Shown: piece by piece, positions 21,347 through 29,746 of the stretch
Layout: the number at the start of each line of letters is the position of its first letter
Position numbering within the stretch: position 1 is the stretch's first letter
DNA from: a virus
Virus record (IMG/VR): IMGVR_UViG_3300044627_002766
Span: 1-41,056 of that record
Length of the DNA stretch: 41,056 bases
Strand: one strand, 5' to 3'
Program-made: the position numbers and the translations under genes
The notes under the pieces: model-generated
What the model was told of the DNA's origin: nothing
What the model saw: the letters and a program-made list of their open reading frames with translations, nothing else
Database searches by the model: none

Positions 21347-21958
21347 TCAGTCACCGTACTCTGGGCCACGCCCGCCTGTGTAGGGACCACGCCGATGTGC
21401 TGCGTCTTCATAGCCTTGCATCTGTGCGTGATGATCCCGATCTCCTGCCCGACTCCTGTGCCATGCTTCGCTTTCTCTTTTCTGCCGTGCGTGTCGTTCA
21501 GCATCGGCTCGCTTTTTGGCACCCATATCCTGTTTGCGCTTCATGGCTCGCTTGTGGTCTTCTGATCCCTTGCGGACAGGCTTGCCGCCCTTGCCGTAAA
21601 CGGTCTTTGACTTTTGTTCCTTGCGATGACGATCCTCCGCTGATTGAAGTTCCGCGTCAGCCTTTACTTGTCTTTCCCTTGCTGCTTTGCCTTTGGTCTG
21701 GTTACGGAGGCGAGTCGCCCAGTCTCCTGCACGGCGCGACAGTTTCCGCAGATTCTTTTCGCTTTCCGCTTCGCGTTCTGGTGTCTGGATGTCTTCCAGC
21801 AGGGCATTAGGATCAAGTTCTAGTTCTTCACATAGAGCCAACAGCACTGTTTCTAGCAGTTCGTTGTACTCCATAGCCTCATCCAAAGCGGCTTGTGGGT
21901 TTTGGATGCGTGCAATGCTCTCGTTGAGCGAACGGAATGTGTTGTGGTTGGTTCTCAT
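21347..21958 (-). CDS. Virion-internal-like protein, paralogue of the 2860 gene
   Basis: The 203-residue protein starts MRTNHNTFRSLNESIARIQ, then AALDEAMEY and LLEDIQTPEREAE (54-66). It shares its first about 65 residues with the plus-strand protein at 2860-3420. The C-terminal part differs: a basic, histidine- and arginine-rich tail with TVYGKGGKPVRKG (119-131) and HRSRAGDRDHHAQMQGYED near 167-185. SLNE-S again resembles a prohead-cleavage leader. aggaga lies upstream of the ATG, with a CTAAATA promoter and a terminator matching the paralogue's. Function unknown. Confidence 0.65.
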   Translation of the reverse strand: MRTNHNTFRSLNESIARIQNPQAALDEAMEYNELLETVLLALCEELELDPNALLEDIQTPEREAESEKNLRKLSRRAGDWATRLRNQTKGKAARERQVKADAELQSAEDRHRKEQKSKTVYGKGGKPVRKGSEDHKRAMKRKQDMGAKKRADAERHARQKRESEAWHRSRAGDRDHHAQMQGYEDAAHRRGPYTGGRGPEYGD

Positions 21959-21978
21959 TAGAATAATCTCCTATACTA

Positions 21979-21985
21979 TATTTAG
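21979..21985 (-). promoter_or_regulatory. Late-promoter-like CTAAATA
   Basis: Minus-strand CTAAATA 20 bases before the ATG at 21958, between the RNR terminator and this gene. Confidence 0.6.
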
Positions 21986-22016
21986 GAAAAGAAACAACCC
22001 CCATTTACGGGGGTTG
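21986..22016 (-). terminator. Rho-independent terminator after the RNR gene
   Basis: CAACCCCC (21995-22002)/GGGGGTTG (22009-22016) forms an eight-pair stem with a six-base loop. On the minus strand it is followed by a T-rich TTTCTTTTCC tract, 46 bases after the reductase stop. Confidence 0.8.
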
Positions 22017-22061
22017 TCGGGCGGGAGATGCTATCTCCTGCGGGGCACAAGCCTGCGAAGT

Positions 22062-23984
22062 TTATGTGGTCAGGTCAACAATCTCACACTTGTCGCCAGT
22101 GCACGAGAATGTTTGGGTTCCAACAGTCTTGTCTTCCTTCTCGTAGTTCACCATTTCACTCCAGTCCACGCCCTGTGGCATGGCAGCAAGAGCGGCTTCG
22201 TACTGCTCCTTGGTGCAGTCCTGATACGGTGCTTGCTTGTACGAGTGATCGGAATGGGGCAGGAAAGAAATACCGCTGATCTCGTCAAAGTGCTTATACA
22301 CCCACGCACCCACCTCCATCCACTCGTGCTCACGCACAGTAACAGTAATACTGGGCTTGTGTTCGCACCAGTGCCGCTGATACGCCAGCCACAACTCCAA
22401 GTGCTGAATAGCAGTCATGTGGTTGCGGGTCACAGAACCCACAGCCTTCATGGGGAACGAGAACACCATTGTGTGGTCGGGACGCATATTGCACACTTCG
22501 TGTGGGAAGCCCTTGTCAATCATAAACTGACACAGAGGGTCTTTGCGATCTGCACGAACGGTGCGAATGTAGTACTCGTTGTGACGAGCGTGGATGCCGC
22601 TTGCAGAATCAGTCAACTGCGATACGGTTCCACTAGGCTTGACACAAGTAATAGCCGCTGCGGGGTTGATGCCAATCCGCTTTGCCCACTCCTTGTTGGT
22701 AGCCACGGCATGGTCACGAAGCGATTCAAGAATGTGCTGCAAGTTTTCGGTGTTGTCACGCATCATGGCGTTGTCAAGAATACCTGTGAGTGACACACCA
22801 AGCAGTGCTTCCTCTTCACAGTTCTTCTTCCAATCACTAGACAGGTACGGAAAATGGGTAAGACTAGCCTGCCATGTGCCAAGAATGGCAGCAAGCCGTA
22901 CCTTACGCTTCAAGGTTTCTTCTGTATCGTCCTTGCGAACAATTACTTCAGACAGATTGCAGAACTGCTTGTCACGCAGAATAATTTCAGAACACGGATT
23001 AGTGCCGAACTCGTAGGTGGCATCACGACGCTCACCCAACTTTTCCACAGTCTTCTGTGCAGCCTCACGGTTAAAGATGCCACGCTCACCGCTCTTGCTG
23101 TTGTACAGAGACAGCCACTCTTCCATGAATGTGCCAATCTCGGGCTTCTCCTTGTACGCCACACTGTTGTTAGCCAGTGCACGCTGTGGGTTCTCGTTCC
23201 ACCACGCACCGCTCTTGGCATTACGCATACGCTCGTCTGTCAGATTGGACAGAGAGATGAGTGCAGAACGACGCACACCACCCACCACAACCACTTCTGC
23301 TACCTTGCAAATAATGTCATGGCATTCCATTGAGGTGAGTTTGCGTCCTGCTGCTCGCTTGAAAGTATCAACGGTGAAACCGAACAGTTCTTCAAGTGGG
23401 CGAGGACCGCTTGCACGACCGCCAAATGTTTTTAGTCTTGCACCAGCGGGGCGAATCTTACTGGTGTCCCACGACGGAATCTGCCCACCAATCAGGAGTG
23501 AAACCAGTTCACGATACGCTTTTGCCCATCCTTCTTTGGAGTCCTTCACCACGATAACGGTATCGCTACTGCTGAACTGCTCTGCAATAGTGGGTAGTTT
23601 CTCCACATACTGCCGCTCCACAGAGAAGCCCACGCCTGTGCCGCACATAAGCACATACAGGATTTCATCAAACGCACGCACCTTGTTTACTGCCACATAC
23701 GAGCAGTTGTAGCCTGCGGTGTTGTCACGCTTTAGTGCTTCGCCTGCGGTCATTAGCGAACGCATGGACGGCATGATTTCTTGATTCAGGATAGCGGATT
23801 CCAATTCTTCACGAACAGACTTGGGAATCTTTATGCCCTTCTCTTCCCAATGCTCGTCAAAGAAAAGGAAATAACGAGCAACCGTTTCTTCCCATGTTTC
23901 GCGTCTGCCTTCGCTTTCAATCCACCGCGAGTACCTTGAAAGATGGATGAATTGCTGATAGAAACTGGGAAGAGTCTTGGTCAT
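22062..23984 (-). CDS. nrdJ: Class II (adenosylcobalamin-dependent) ribonucleotide reductase
   Basis: The enzyme reduces ribonucleotides to deoxyribonucleotides for phage DNA synthesis. I start at the ATG at 23984, six bases after a GGAGG, rather than the in-frame ATG at 23996. In the 640-residue product, C94 (AGYNCSY) and C342 (QFCNLSEV) would be the redox pair, TNPCSEIIL (328-336) gives N329, the thiyl-radical C331 and E333, and CTGDKC (628-633) is the C-terminal reducing pair. The 11-residue spacing C331-C342 matches C408-C419 of the Lactobacillus monomeric enzyme. It is shorter than that 739-residue enzyme. The cofactor must come from the host or environment. It lies downstream of the glycosyltransferase with a 66-base leader and ends at a strong terminator. 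Confidence 0.88.
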   Translation of the reverse strand: MTKTLPSFYQQFIHLSRYSRWIESEGRRETWEETVARYFLFFDEHWEEKGIKIPKSVREELESAILNQEIMPSMRSLMTAGEALKRDNTAGYNCSYVAVNKVRAFDEILYVLMCGTGVGFSVERQYVEKLPTIAEQFSSSDTVIVVKDSKEGWAKAYRELVSLLIGGQIPSWDTSKIRPAGARLKTFGGRASGPRPLEELFGFTVDTFKRAAGRKLTSMECHDIICKVAEVVVVGGVRRSALISLSNLTDERMRNAKSGAWWNENPQRALANNSVAYKEKPEIGTFMEEWLSLYNSKSGERGIFNREAAQKTVEKLGERRDATYEFGTNPCSEIILRDKQFCNLSEVIVRKDDTEETLKRKVRLAAILGTWQASLTHFPYLSSDWKKNCEEEALLGVSLTGILDNAMMRDNTENLQHILESLRDHAVATNKEWAKRIGINPAAAITCVKPSGTVSQLTDSASGIHARHNEYYIRTVRADRKDPLCQFMIDKGFPHEVCNMRPDHTMVFSFPMKAVGSVTRNHMTAIQHLELWLAYQRHWCEHKPSITVTVREHEWMEVGAWVYKHFDEISGISFLPHSDHSYKQAPYQDCTKEQYEAALAAMPQGVDWSEMVNYEKEDKTVGTQTFSCTGDKCEIVDLTT

Positions 23985-24065
23985 TAGTGCCTCCATTGTT
24001 AGGGTTGGTAGAGTATGTAGCCCCTACCACGAGGTTCACAGGCGTTCAAATATAGTTTTGAATTT

Positions 24066-24857
24066 TTAGTTTTCTTCGGGACACCAAACGATTGCACTAT
24101 TTGTTTTTCCCCACTCGCCCGTAATCAAATTTGAAATATGAAGAGGGAAACTTCTATTTGTAAGGGAGTTAAGTAGTTGCCATCTTTCTAAAATTCCTTC
24201 ATGCCCACCATACCACCTATCTTTAAATTCTACATCCCGTTCAAAGTAGTAGTTGTAATGAGTGAATCTTGGCGTGAGTAATACCGCTTCTTTGCCTGCA
24301 CCTTGAAGCAGAGGAGGTTCGTGGCAAACAAAATCTTGTCCACACCATTTCCACAAGCGAATGTAACCGTATGTGCGGCACTCACCCCAATCACCTATTG
24401 CTCGTAGGTTCTTTCCAACACGACAGTCAGCAGCGAATGCTCCTGCAATTTCTCCTGAAGCCTCTAATTGGTTTTCTGCTGCGGTCATGGATTCCGCAGT
24501 CCATTGCTCGTCTATGTCTATCTGCCACAGATAGCAGGAGTCTGTGAGTTTACGAACTTCTTCTATTGCACGGTTCACCTGTACATCTTTGGAATGCCAA
24601 AAGCCGTCAGACTGAACATACACCAAGTTGGGATGGTGCTGTTGCAACTCCAACAAGTATTCATGCGTTCCGTCCACGCTTCTGCCGTTGTCGTGAAGGT
24701 GCGAAGGAAACTCCTTGCACCAACGAGTGCTGCCGTTTGACCGTGCAGCACCTTCCACCACAACCCACCAATCACAGTCACGAAGTATGGATTCTGCTTG
24801 CTCGTTATGCTTCAGGTGATGAAGCCCATTATGAATAATAGTGAACGCTATTCGCAT
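24066..24857 (-). CDS. Glycosyltransferase (GT-A type)
   Basis: The 263-residue protein begins MRIAFTIIHNGLHHL and contains YLWQIDIDEQWTAESM (about 108-123), where IDIDE is the DxD-type metal/nucleotide-sugar site of GT-A transferases. A GxxKEAVLLTPRFTHYNYYFERDVEFKDRWYGGHEG-type region follows in the C-terminal third. It resembles family 17/2-like transferases I recall from aquatic phages. It would transfer a sugar to a host surface glycan, DNA base or virion protein; the target is not visible. TAATG overlap links it to the preceding small gene and the sulfotransferase fusion. Confidence 0.65.
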   Translation of the reverse strand: MRIAFTIIHNGLHHLKHNEQAESILRDCDWWVVVEGAARSNGSTRWCKEFPSHLHDNGRSVDGTHEYLLELQQHHPNLVYVQSDGFWHSKDVQVNRAIEEVRKLTDSCYLWQIDIDEQWTAESMTAAENQLEASGEIAGAFAADCRVGKNLRAIGDWGECRTYGYIRLWKWCGQDFVCHEPPLLQGAGKEAVLLTPRFTHYNYYFERDVEFKDRWYGGHEGILERWQLLNSLTNRSFPLHISNLITGEWGKTNSAIVWCPEEN

Positions 24858-25270
24858 TAAGGATTGTTTGTTATGTAATCGTCTATCTGTTGGTGAGTGG
24901 TAAGAGCAGCCACAACCGCTTTATCGGCTTGCTTGTCGATCATGGCTTGTAGAAAGGCTTGTGTGCTTTCTGCTGGATCGTTTGCTGTGTTCACGACATC
25001 TGTGAGTTGCTGTTTATACTTTTGATCTACGGCAGAAAGTAGAGGCTGCTTTCGATCTTCCACACTCAAGTCCTTAACATTCCAAAGAATTTCTACAGGA
25101 GTCTTGGTTAAGTCAAACCAATGCCCATCGGTGACTTGTTTTCCTGCAACTAGTTCAGGTTGAACCTCCACCGCATCGCGCCAATCGCCTGTGTTCATGG
25201 CTCCTTCAGGAACCTCGTCTGCATTCATGCACTCAACCACAGAGTTGTTTTCTATTCGTATTTTCTTCAT
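24857..25270 (-). CDS. Hypothetical protein near tail and glycosylation genes
   Basis: The 137-residue protein has a beta-rich N-terminus (MKKIRIENNSVVECMNAD), a middle segment VTDGHWFDLTKTPVEILWNV and a helical C-terminal half ending in QQIDDYITNNP. GGAGA lies ten bases before the ATG. It overlaps the end of the fusion gene by 38 bases and the start of the glycosyltransferase gene by three. The position just after the adhesin genes suggests a tail-assembly helper, but no family is recognised and this is inference. Confidence 0.5.
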   Translation of the reverse strand: MKKIRIENNSVVECMNADEVPEGAMNTGDWRDAVEVQPELVAGKQVTDGHWFDLTKTPVEILWNVKDLSVEDRKQPLLSAVDQKYKQQLTDVVNTANDPAESTQAFLQAMIDKQADKAVVAALTTHQQIDDYITNNP

Positions 25271-27026
25271 TTGCTTGTCTCCTTCCGTATGTAGTTACAA
25301 GTTCAGTACCCAACTTTTCTATCGGAGCATTCCAGTCTCCAAATTTTTCTTGACGGAACAACCGCACGGAATCATAGAAGGGAGATGTTTCTCCTTCAGG
25401 ACTCCAAATATAATAATTCAGCACAGGTAACACCACCCATGTAGGCACACCCATAGCACCCGAAAGATGGGCAATACTTGTGCAGGACGATATTACAAGA
25501 TCACAGCCTGATATGACTTCCCGTGTTTGTTCCCAATTATTCAAGGCTACCTTACGAATAAAATCAGGGCAGTCTTCCTCACCTTCATCCCGTTGCAGAC
25601 ACACAAAGTCTGCGTCTATGTCTCGTAGTGCTTCAAAGAACGGCTCCAATGGAAACCTGCGATTCTGCTCGTCTTCAAACTTGGGATTACCTTGCCAACG
25701 CACACCAATCACAGGACGGGGAGCATTGGGCATATGTGTGCGTGGAATGTATGACTTGCCGTTAATATCTGAATACTCGTATCCCAAAGGAGTGAGAACA
25801 GACATGGCAGGAATCCAAAAATCGTGATACACCAATCCTGCGGCACGATGATCAATAATCATTTTCACGCCTGTGCAAGTCTTCACAATGGGACACAGTT
25901 CAGGTGAACACGCCACTATAACATCACAACCACGGCGATTCAGATCAGAAATGTATTTCAAAGAATGAATCTGATCACCCAAACCGCCTTCAAGATAATA
26001 CAAAATAGTTCCCATGCTCTTGCCGTCCCATATGGGTGTAGGCACATCAGGCTTGGGATTTCCAAAAGCGTTTTCGTATCGTCCCCGCGACATGAGGTTC
26101 ATGCCGTCTTGAAGTTTTCCTTCACGCAAGGCAAACCATCCCATGTTGAATGCTATCTTGTTGCACTCAGGGCGTTCTGCCTGTGCTGCTTGGAGTACAC
26201 GATACGACTCTTCAAACTGTCCTTGTTTGGAAAGTTCCACGGAGATATCAATTTTCTTCTTTGGTATCTCTGCTTGTGTTTCACCCATCCAGAATCGTGG
26301 CTTGTGAAACGAGTCCCAATGATACCCAAGAATATCTTTTGCTGTTTTGTTGTGCTGTCTGCCCAAGCGAGGAGCAATGCTGTGCAGATTGGGAATGCCC
26401 CATGCAGCATCATCTCGTTCTGCTACCACTTGGGTATCAATACAGTTAAAGTCAAACTGATGGGGAGGCAACTCCAAGAACTCCAAAACTCGATTCATTT
26501 GTGTCTGTGGAGATTGCAGCAACTCGTCATAGTCCACAAACAGAAAGCATTCAGGATTGTCTTCGTAACCTTCTTGCAGGGTGGCATACGAAGACTTCAG
26601 GTGTGAAATGATGTGAGAGCCGTTCAGGAATACTGTGAGATTGTCTGGCTTGATCAGACGCACAAAGGATGCCGCACAATCAGCAGGATGACGAACCGTA
26701 GCAATAATTTTTGGTGGTCTGCCAAGAACTTGGTGCATGGTTTTCATAATGACAGGATTTGCCCACCCTCGGCTCTTGTCTATGATGACTGGTTTGGGTT
26801 CCGTTTCGTATTTTCCGTCAACCACGGAACGAAGCAAACGATGTACTTCTGCTGTGGAAGCATCTCCTTTTGTGGGAGAACCTTCCCATGCTGCACACAC
26901 CGCGCCCATAATGTCTATGAGTCCACTTGTGGATGTGGCTTTAATTTGCGGATGCTGATTCAACAGCGCAGCAAGAACCGTGGAACCGCTGCGAGGAAGA
27001 CCTGATAGAAAGTGTAGTGATTTCAT
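25233..27026 (-). CDS. Sulfotransferase-TPR-glycosyltransferase fusion
   Basis: The 597-residue protein has three parts. Residues 1-about 265 are a sulfotransferase: LHFLSGLPRSGSTVLAALL (4-22) is the PAPS 5'-phosphate loop, and KIIATVRHPADCAASF the 3'-phosphate region. Residues about 275-340 look like one or two TPR helices-pairs (ELSKQGQFEESYRVLQAAQ, ALREGKLQDGM). From about 346, WDGKSMGTILYYLEGGLGDQ and IHSLKYISDLNRRGCDVIV match TPR-linked glycosyltransferases (GT9/GT41-like), with SCTSIAHLSGAMGVPTWV near the C-terminus as the donor-binding box. It may add sulfate and sugar to one substrate. GGAG precedes the start. Confidence 0.75.
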   Translation of the reverse strand: MKSLHFLSGLPRSGSTVLAALLNQHPQIKATSTSGLIDIMGAVCAAWEGSPTKGDASTAEVHRLLRSVVDGKYETEPKPVIIDKSRGWANPVIMKTMHQVLGRPPKIIATVRHPADCAASFVRLIKPDNLTVFLNGSHIISHLKSSYATLQEGYEDNPECFLFVDYDELLQSPQTQMNRVLEFLELPPHQFDFNCIDTQVVAERDDAAWGIPNLHSIAPRLGRQHNKTAKDILGYHWDSFHKPRFWMGETQAEIPKKKIDISVELSKQGQFEESYRVLQAAQAERPECNKIAFNMGWFALREGKLQDGMNLMSRGRYENAFGNPKPDVPTPIWDGKSMGTILYYLEGGLGDQIHSLKYISDLNRRGCDVIVACSPELCPIVKTCTGVKMIIDHRAAGLVYHDFWIPAMSVLTPLGYEYSDINGKSYIPRTHMPNAPRPVIGVRWQGNPKFEDEQNRRFPLEPFFEALRDIDADFVCLQRDEGEEDCPDFIRKVALNNWEQTREVISGCDLVISSCTSIAHLSGAMGVPTWVVLPVLNYYIWSPEGETSPFYDSVRLFRQEKFGDWNAPIEKLGTELVTTYGRRQANEENTNRKQLCG

Positions 27027-27053
27027 AATATGAACTCCATTGTGTAGACCGAC

Positions 27054-29225
27054 TTATGTAGTAGGATTCTGTGTAGTGAAAATCTTTAATGCTGCGTTAT
27101 GTGCCTGTCCACTTGGTGATATTTTCCAGTTTGTTGCTGTTTGTACCTGAACTGGCGATGAAACATTTTGAATAATGAGCACACCACTTTTCCCTAAGGT
27201 TCTCGATCCCCACGACCACAAACTTCCGTCTGTTTTTCTTGCTAATGTAAAGGAACTACTCCCCGCACTTACTGATGACCAATTCGTATCAGTTCCCACT
27301 TGAACAGGAGAAGAACGAGCGGTGGTATCACCAAGACCTAATTGACCGCTGGTGTTGCTCCCCCATGCCCAAAGAGATCCTGTGGTTTTGATGGCTAGTG
27401 TATTCTGACTACCCGCACTTACTGATGACCAATTCGTATCAGTTCCCACTTGAACAGGAGAAGAGCGATTAGTGACATCACCAAGACCCAACCGACCGTT
27501 GGTGATATTGTTCCCCCACGCCCAAAGAGATCCTGGAGACTTGATTGCCATTGCATGGTAACCACCCGCACTTACTGATGACCAGGTCGCATCAGTTCCT
27601 ACTTGAACAGGAGAAGAACGATTAGTGACATCACCAAGACCCAACCGACCGTTGGTGTTGCTCCCCCACGCCCACAATGCTCCTGACTTGATGGCTAGTG
27701 TATGGGAACCACCCGCACTTACTGATGACCAATTCGTATCAGTTCCTACTTGAACAGGAGAAGAACGAGCGGTGGTATCACCAAGACCTAATTGACCGCT
27801 GGTGTTGATTCCCCATGCCCAAAGAGATCCTGTGGTTTTGATGACTAGTGTATGGGAACCACCCGCACTTACTGAAGACCAATTCGTATCAGTTCCCACT
27901 TGAACAGGAGAAGAACGAGCGGTGGCATCACCAAGACCCAGTTGACCGCTGCCGTTGTATCCCCATGCCCACAATTGTCCTGACTTGATTGCTAGTACAA
28001 AGGAACTAGAAATAGATGCACTTACTGAAGACCAATTCGTATCAGTTCCCACTTGAACAGGAGAAGAGCGATTAGTGACATCACCAAGACCCAATTGACC
28101 GCTGGTGTTGGCCCCCCACGCCCACAATGCTCCTGTAGACTTGATTGCCATTGTATGGGAACTACCCGCACTTACTGAAGACCAGGTCGCATCAGTTCCT
28201 ACTTGAACAGGAAACTCAGATTGTGAAGGTGAATTTCCAATACCCAAAAGACCGTTGGTGTTGCTCCCCCACGCCCACAATGCTCCTGTAGACTTGATTG
28301 CCATTGTATGGGAACTACCCGCACTTACTGATGACCAATTCGTATCAGTTCCCACTTGAACAGGAGAAGAGCGATTAGTGGCATCACCAAGACCCAAAAG
28401 ACCGTTGGTGTTGTATCCCCATGCCCACAATTGTCCTGACTTGATTGCTATGGTATGGTAACTACCCGCACTTACTGATGACCAATTCGTATCAGTTCCT
28501 ACTTGAACAGGAGAAGAACGAGCGGTGGTATCACCAAGACCCAATCCGCCCGCAAAGTTGGATCCCCATGCCCACAATTGTCCTGACTTGATTGCTAGTA
28601 CAGAGGTATTCGCACTTACTGATGACCAATTCGTATCAGTTCCCACTTGAACAGGAGAAGAGCGATTAGTGACATCACCAAGACCCAAACGACCGATGGC
28701 GTTGGTCCCCCACGCCCAAAGAGATCCTGTAGACTTGATTGCCATTGTATGGGAACTACCCGCACTTACTGATGACCAATTCGTATCAGTTCCTACTTGA
28801 ACAGGAGAAGAGCGAGTGGTGGTGTTACCAAGACCCAATTGACCGATGGCGTTGGATCCCCACGCCCACAATGCTCCTGACTTGATGGCTAGTGTATGGG
28901 AACCACCCGCACTTACTGATGACCAATTCGTATCAGTTCCTACTTGAACAGGAGAAGAGCGATTAGTGACATCACCAAGACCCAACCGACCGTTGGTGTT
29001 GCTCCCCCACCCCCACAATCCTCCTGGAGACTTGATGGCTAGTGTATGGGAACCACCCGCACTTACTGATGACCATGCCATTCCCCTATCAATCGCAACA
29101 GGGTTAGAGCGAGGAATAATATCATTAAGACCCAAACGACCGTCGGAGTTGCTCCCCCACGCCCACAGCGTAGGCACAATTTTCTTTGCGTTTCGTGCTG
29201 AGTTGTTGCCAAGACCACCAAGCAT
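27054..29225 (-). CDS. 14-repeat RCC1-like beta-propeller adhesin
   Basis: I start at the ATG at 29225 (MLGGLGNNSARN), which overlaps the upstream TAA as TAATG; a longer start at 29258 would overlap that gene. The 723-residue protein is 14 near-identical repeats of about 49-52 residues with the core LWAWGSNTNGRLGLGD, then RSSPVQVGTDTNWSSVSAG and HTxAIK. RCC1 folds as a seven-bladed propeller from seven such repeats, so 14 would make two propellers. Repeats 1 and 14 are most divergent, as expected for ends. Position after the tail-fibre genes suggests a distal tail or receptor-binding protein. No signal peptide. Confidence 0.8.
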   Translation of the reverse strand: MLGGLGNNSARNAKKIVPTLWAWGSNSDGRLGLNDIIPRSNPVAIDRGMAWSSVSAGGSHTLAIKSPGGLWGWGSNTNGRLGLGDVTNRSSPVQVGTDTNWSSVSAGGSHTLAIKSGALWAWGSNAIGQLGLGNTTTRSSPVQVGTDTNWSSVSAGSSHTMAIKSTGSLWAWGTNAIGRLGLGDVTNRSSPVQVGTDTNWSSVSANTSVLAIKSGQLWAWGSNFAGGLGLGDTTARSSPVQVGTDTNWSSVSAGSYHTIAIKSGQLWAWGYNTNGLLGLGDATNRSSPVQVGTDTNWSSVSAGSSHTMAIKSTGALWAWGSNTNGLLGIGNSPSQSEFPVQVGTDATWSSVSAGSSHTMAIKSTGALWAWGANTSGQLGLGDVTNRSSPVQVGTDTNWSSVSASISSSFVLAIKSGQLWAWGYNGSGQLGLGDATARSSPVQVGTDTNWSSVSAGGSHTLVIKTTGSLWAWGINTSGQLGLGDTTARSSPVQVGTDTNWSSVSAGGSHTLAIKSGALWAWGSNTNGRLGLGDVTNRSSPVQVGTDATWSSVSAGGYHAMAIKSPGSLWAWGNNITNGRLGLGDVTNRSSPVQVGTDTNWSSVSAGSQNTLAIKTTGSLWAWGSNTSGQLGLGDTTARSSPVQVGTDTNWSSVSAGSSSFTLARKTDGSLWSWGSRTLGKSGVLIIQNVSSPVQVQTATNWKISPSGQAHNAALKIFTTQNPTT
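27120..29190 (-). repeat. About 150-bp tandem repeats encoding RCC1 blades
   Basis: Fourteen in-frame units of about 150 bases; long identical stretches (for example cttactgatgaccaattcgt) recur in most copies, so the array is a substrate for homologous recombination and copy-number change. Confidence 0.85.
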
Positions 29226-29731
29226 TAGAAATTCAAGCCTCCAATAAATCCAAACCAAGTTGTGCCGTTATCGGGTGACATGAAAGAAAGAATGTCTCGT
29301 TTGTTGTTAGTGCTTGTGAGAGAAGGCGGGTCGTTGTTTGCCCACTTGACTTCTGCGGGCCATGTTACTGTTCTTGCGGTTCCGTCTGCGGTAAATATCA
29401 GAGTGAATCCTATTGCTCGGTTTGAGGTGGACGGAGTATTAGAAATGGTGAGTGTGGTGATGTTTGCGTTAAGAGAAACATTAAACACCTGTGCAGAAGA
29501 AAGGTCTAGTGTTAGAGTGTTGGTGCTGATGCTTGGGCTGCTTGTGGTTTCGTTGTAGTAACGGAAAGACGGGTCAATCAGAGTGTTGAAGTTTAAATCC
29601 AATCCTGAGAAAAATGAAGAGGTCGCTCCTGTTGCACCAAAACCTGAACCAAAAGTAACTCCGCTTGTGAAGAATGCGGTTGTTGCGGTTAGCCCTGATA
29701 CTGCGTTGAATGGAACTATGGTGTCTGGCAT
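29225..29731 (-). CDS. Tail-fibre-associated beta-rich protein
   Basis: The 168-residue protein has a short N-terminus (MPDTIVPFNAVSGLTATTAF), then a beta domain: LTLDLSSAQVFNVSLNANIT, TLTISNTP, GFTLIFTADGTARTVTWPAE and a C-terminal TTWFGFIGGLNF. The order NxLTLDLSSAQVF...TWP...GFIGGLNF is familiar from C-terminal domains of phage tail-fibre proteins. A ctaggag site precedes the ATG. It links the collagen-like fibre gene to the RCC1 gene in one transcript. Receptor-proximal role is inferred. Confidence 0.6.
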   Translation of the reverse strand: MPDTIVPFNAVSGLTATTAFFTSGVTFGSGFGATGATSSFFSGLDLNFNTLIDPSFRYYNETTSSPSISTNTLTLDLSSAQVFNVSLNANITTLTISNTPSTSNRAIGFTLIFTADGTARTVTWPAEVKWANNDPPSLTSTNNKRDILSFMSPDNGTTWFGFIGGLNF

Positions 29732-29746
29732 TTTATCTCCTAGTCA

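Noticed and set aside
21687-22793. 368-codon plus-strand frame
   Set aside because: It runs antisense across the 21958-21347 gene and the ribonucleotide reductase, both well supported, and shows no recognisable protein features.
23985-24065. Possible cobalamin riboswitch before the B12-dependent reductase
   Set aside because: The gap is under 85 bases, far too short for the cobalamin aptamer, and no B12-box-like sequence is seen; only a weak GGTAG/CTACC hairpin.
27120-29190. Regular repeats that could suggest a CRISPR array
   Set aside because: Units are about 150 bases, in frame and translate to RCC1 blades without spacers, so this is a protein repeat.
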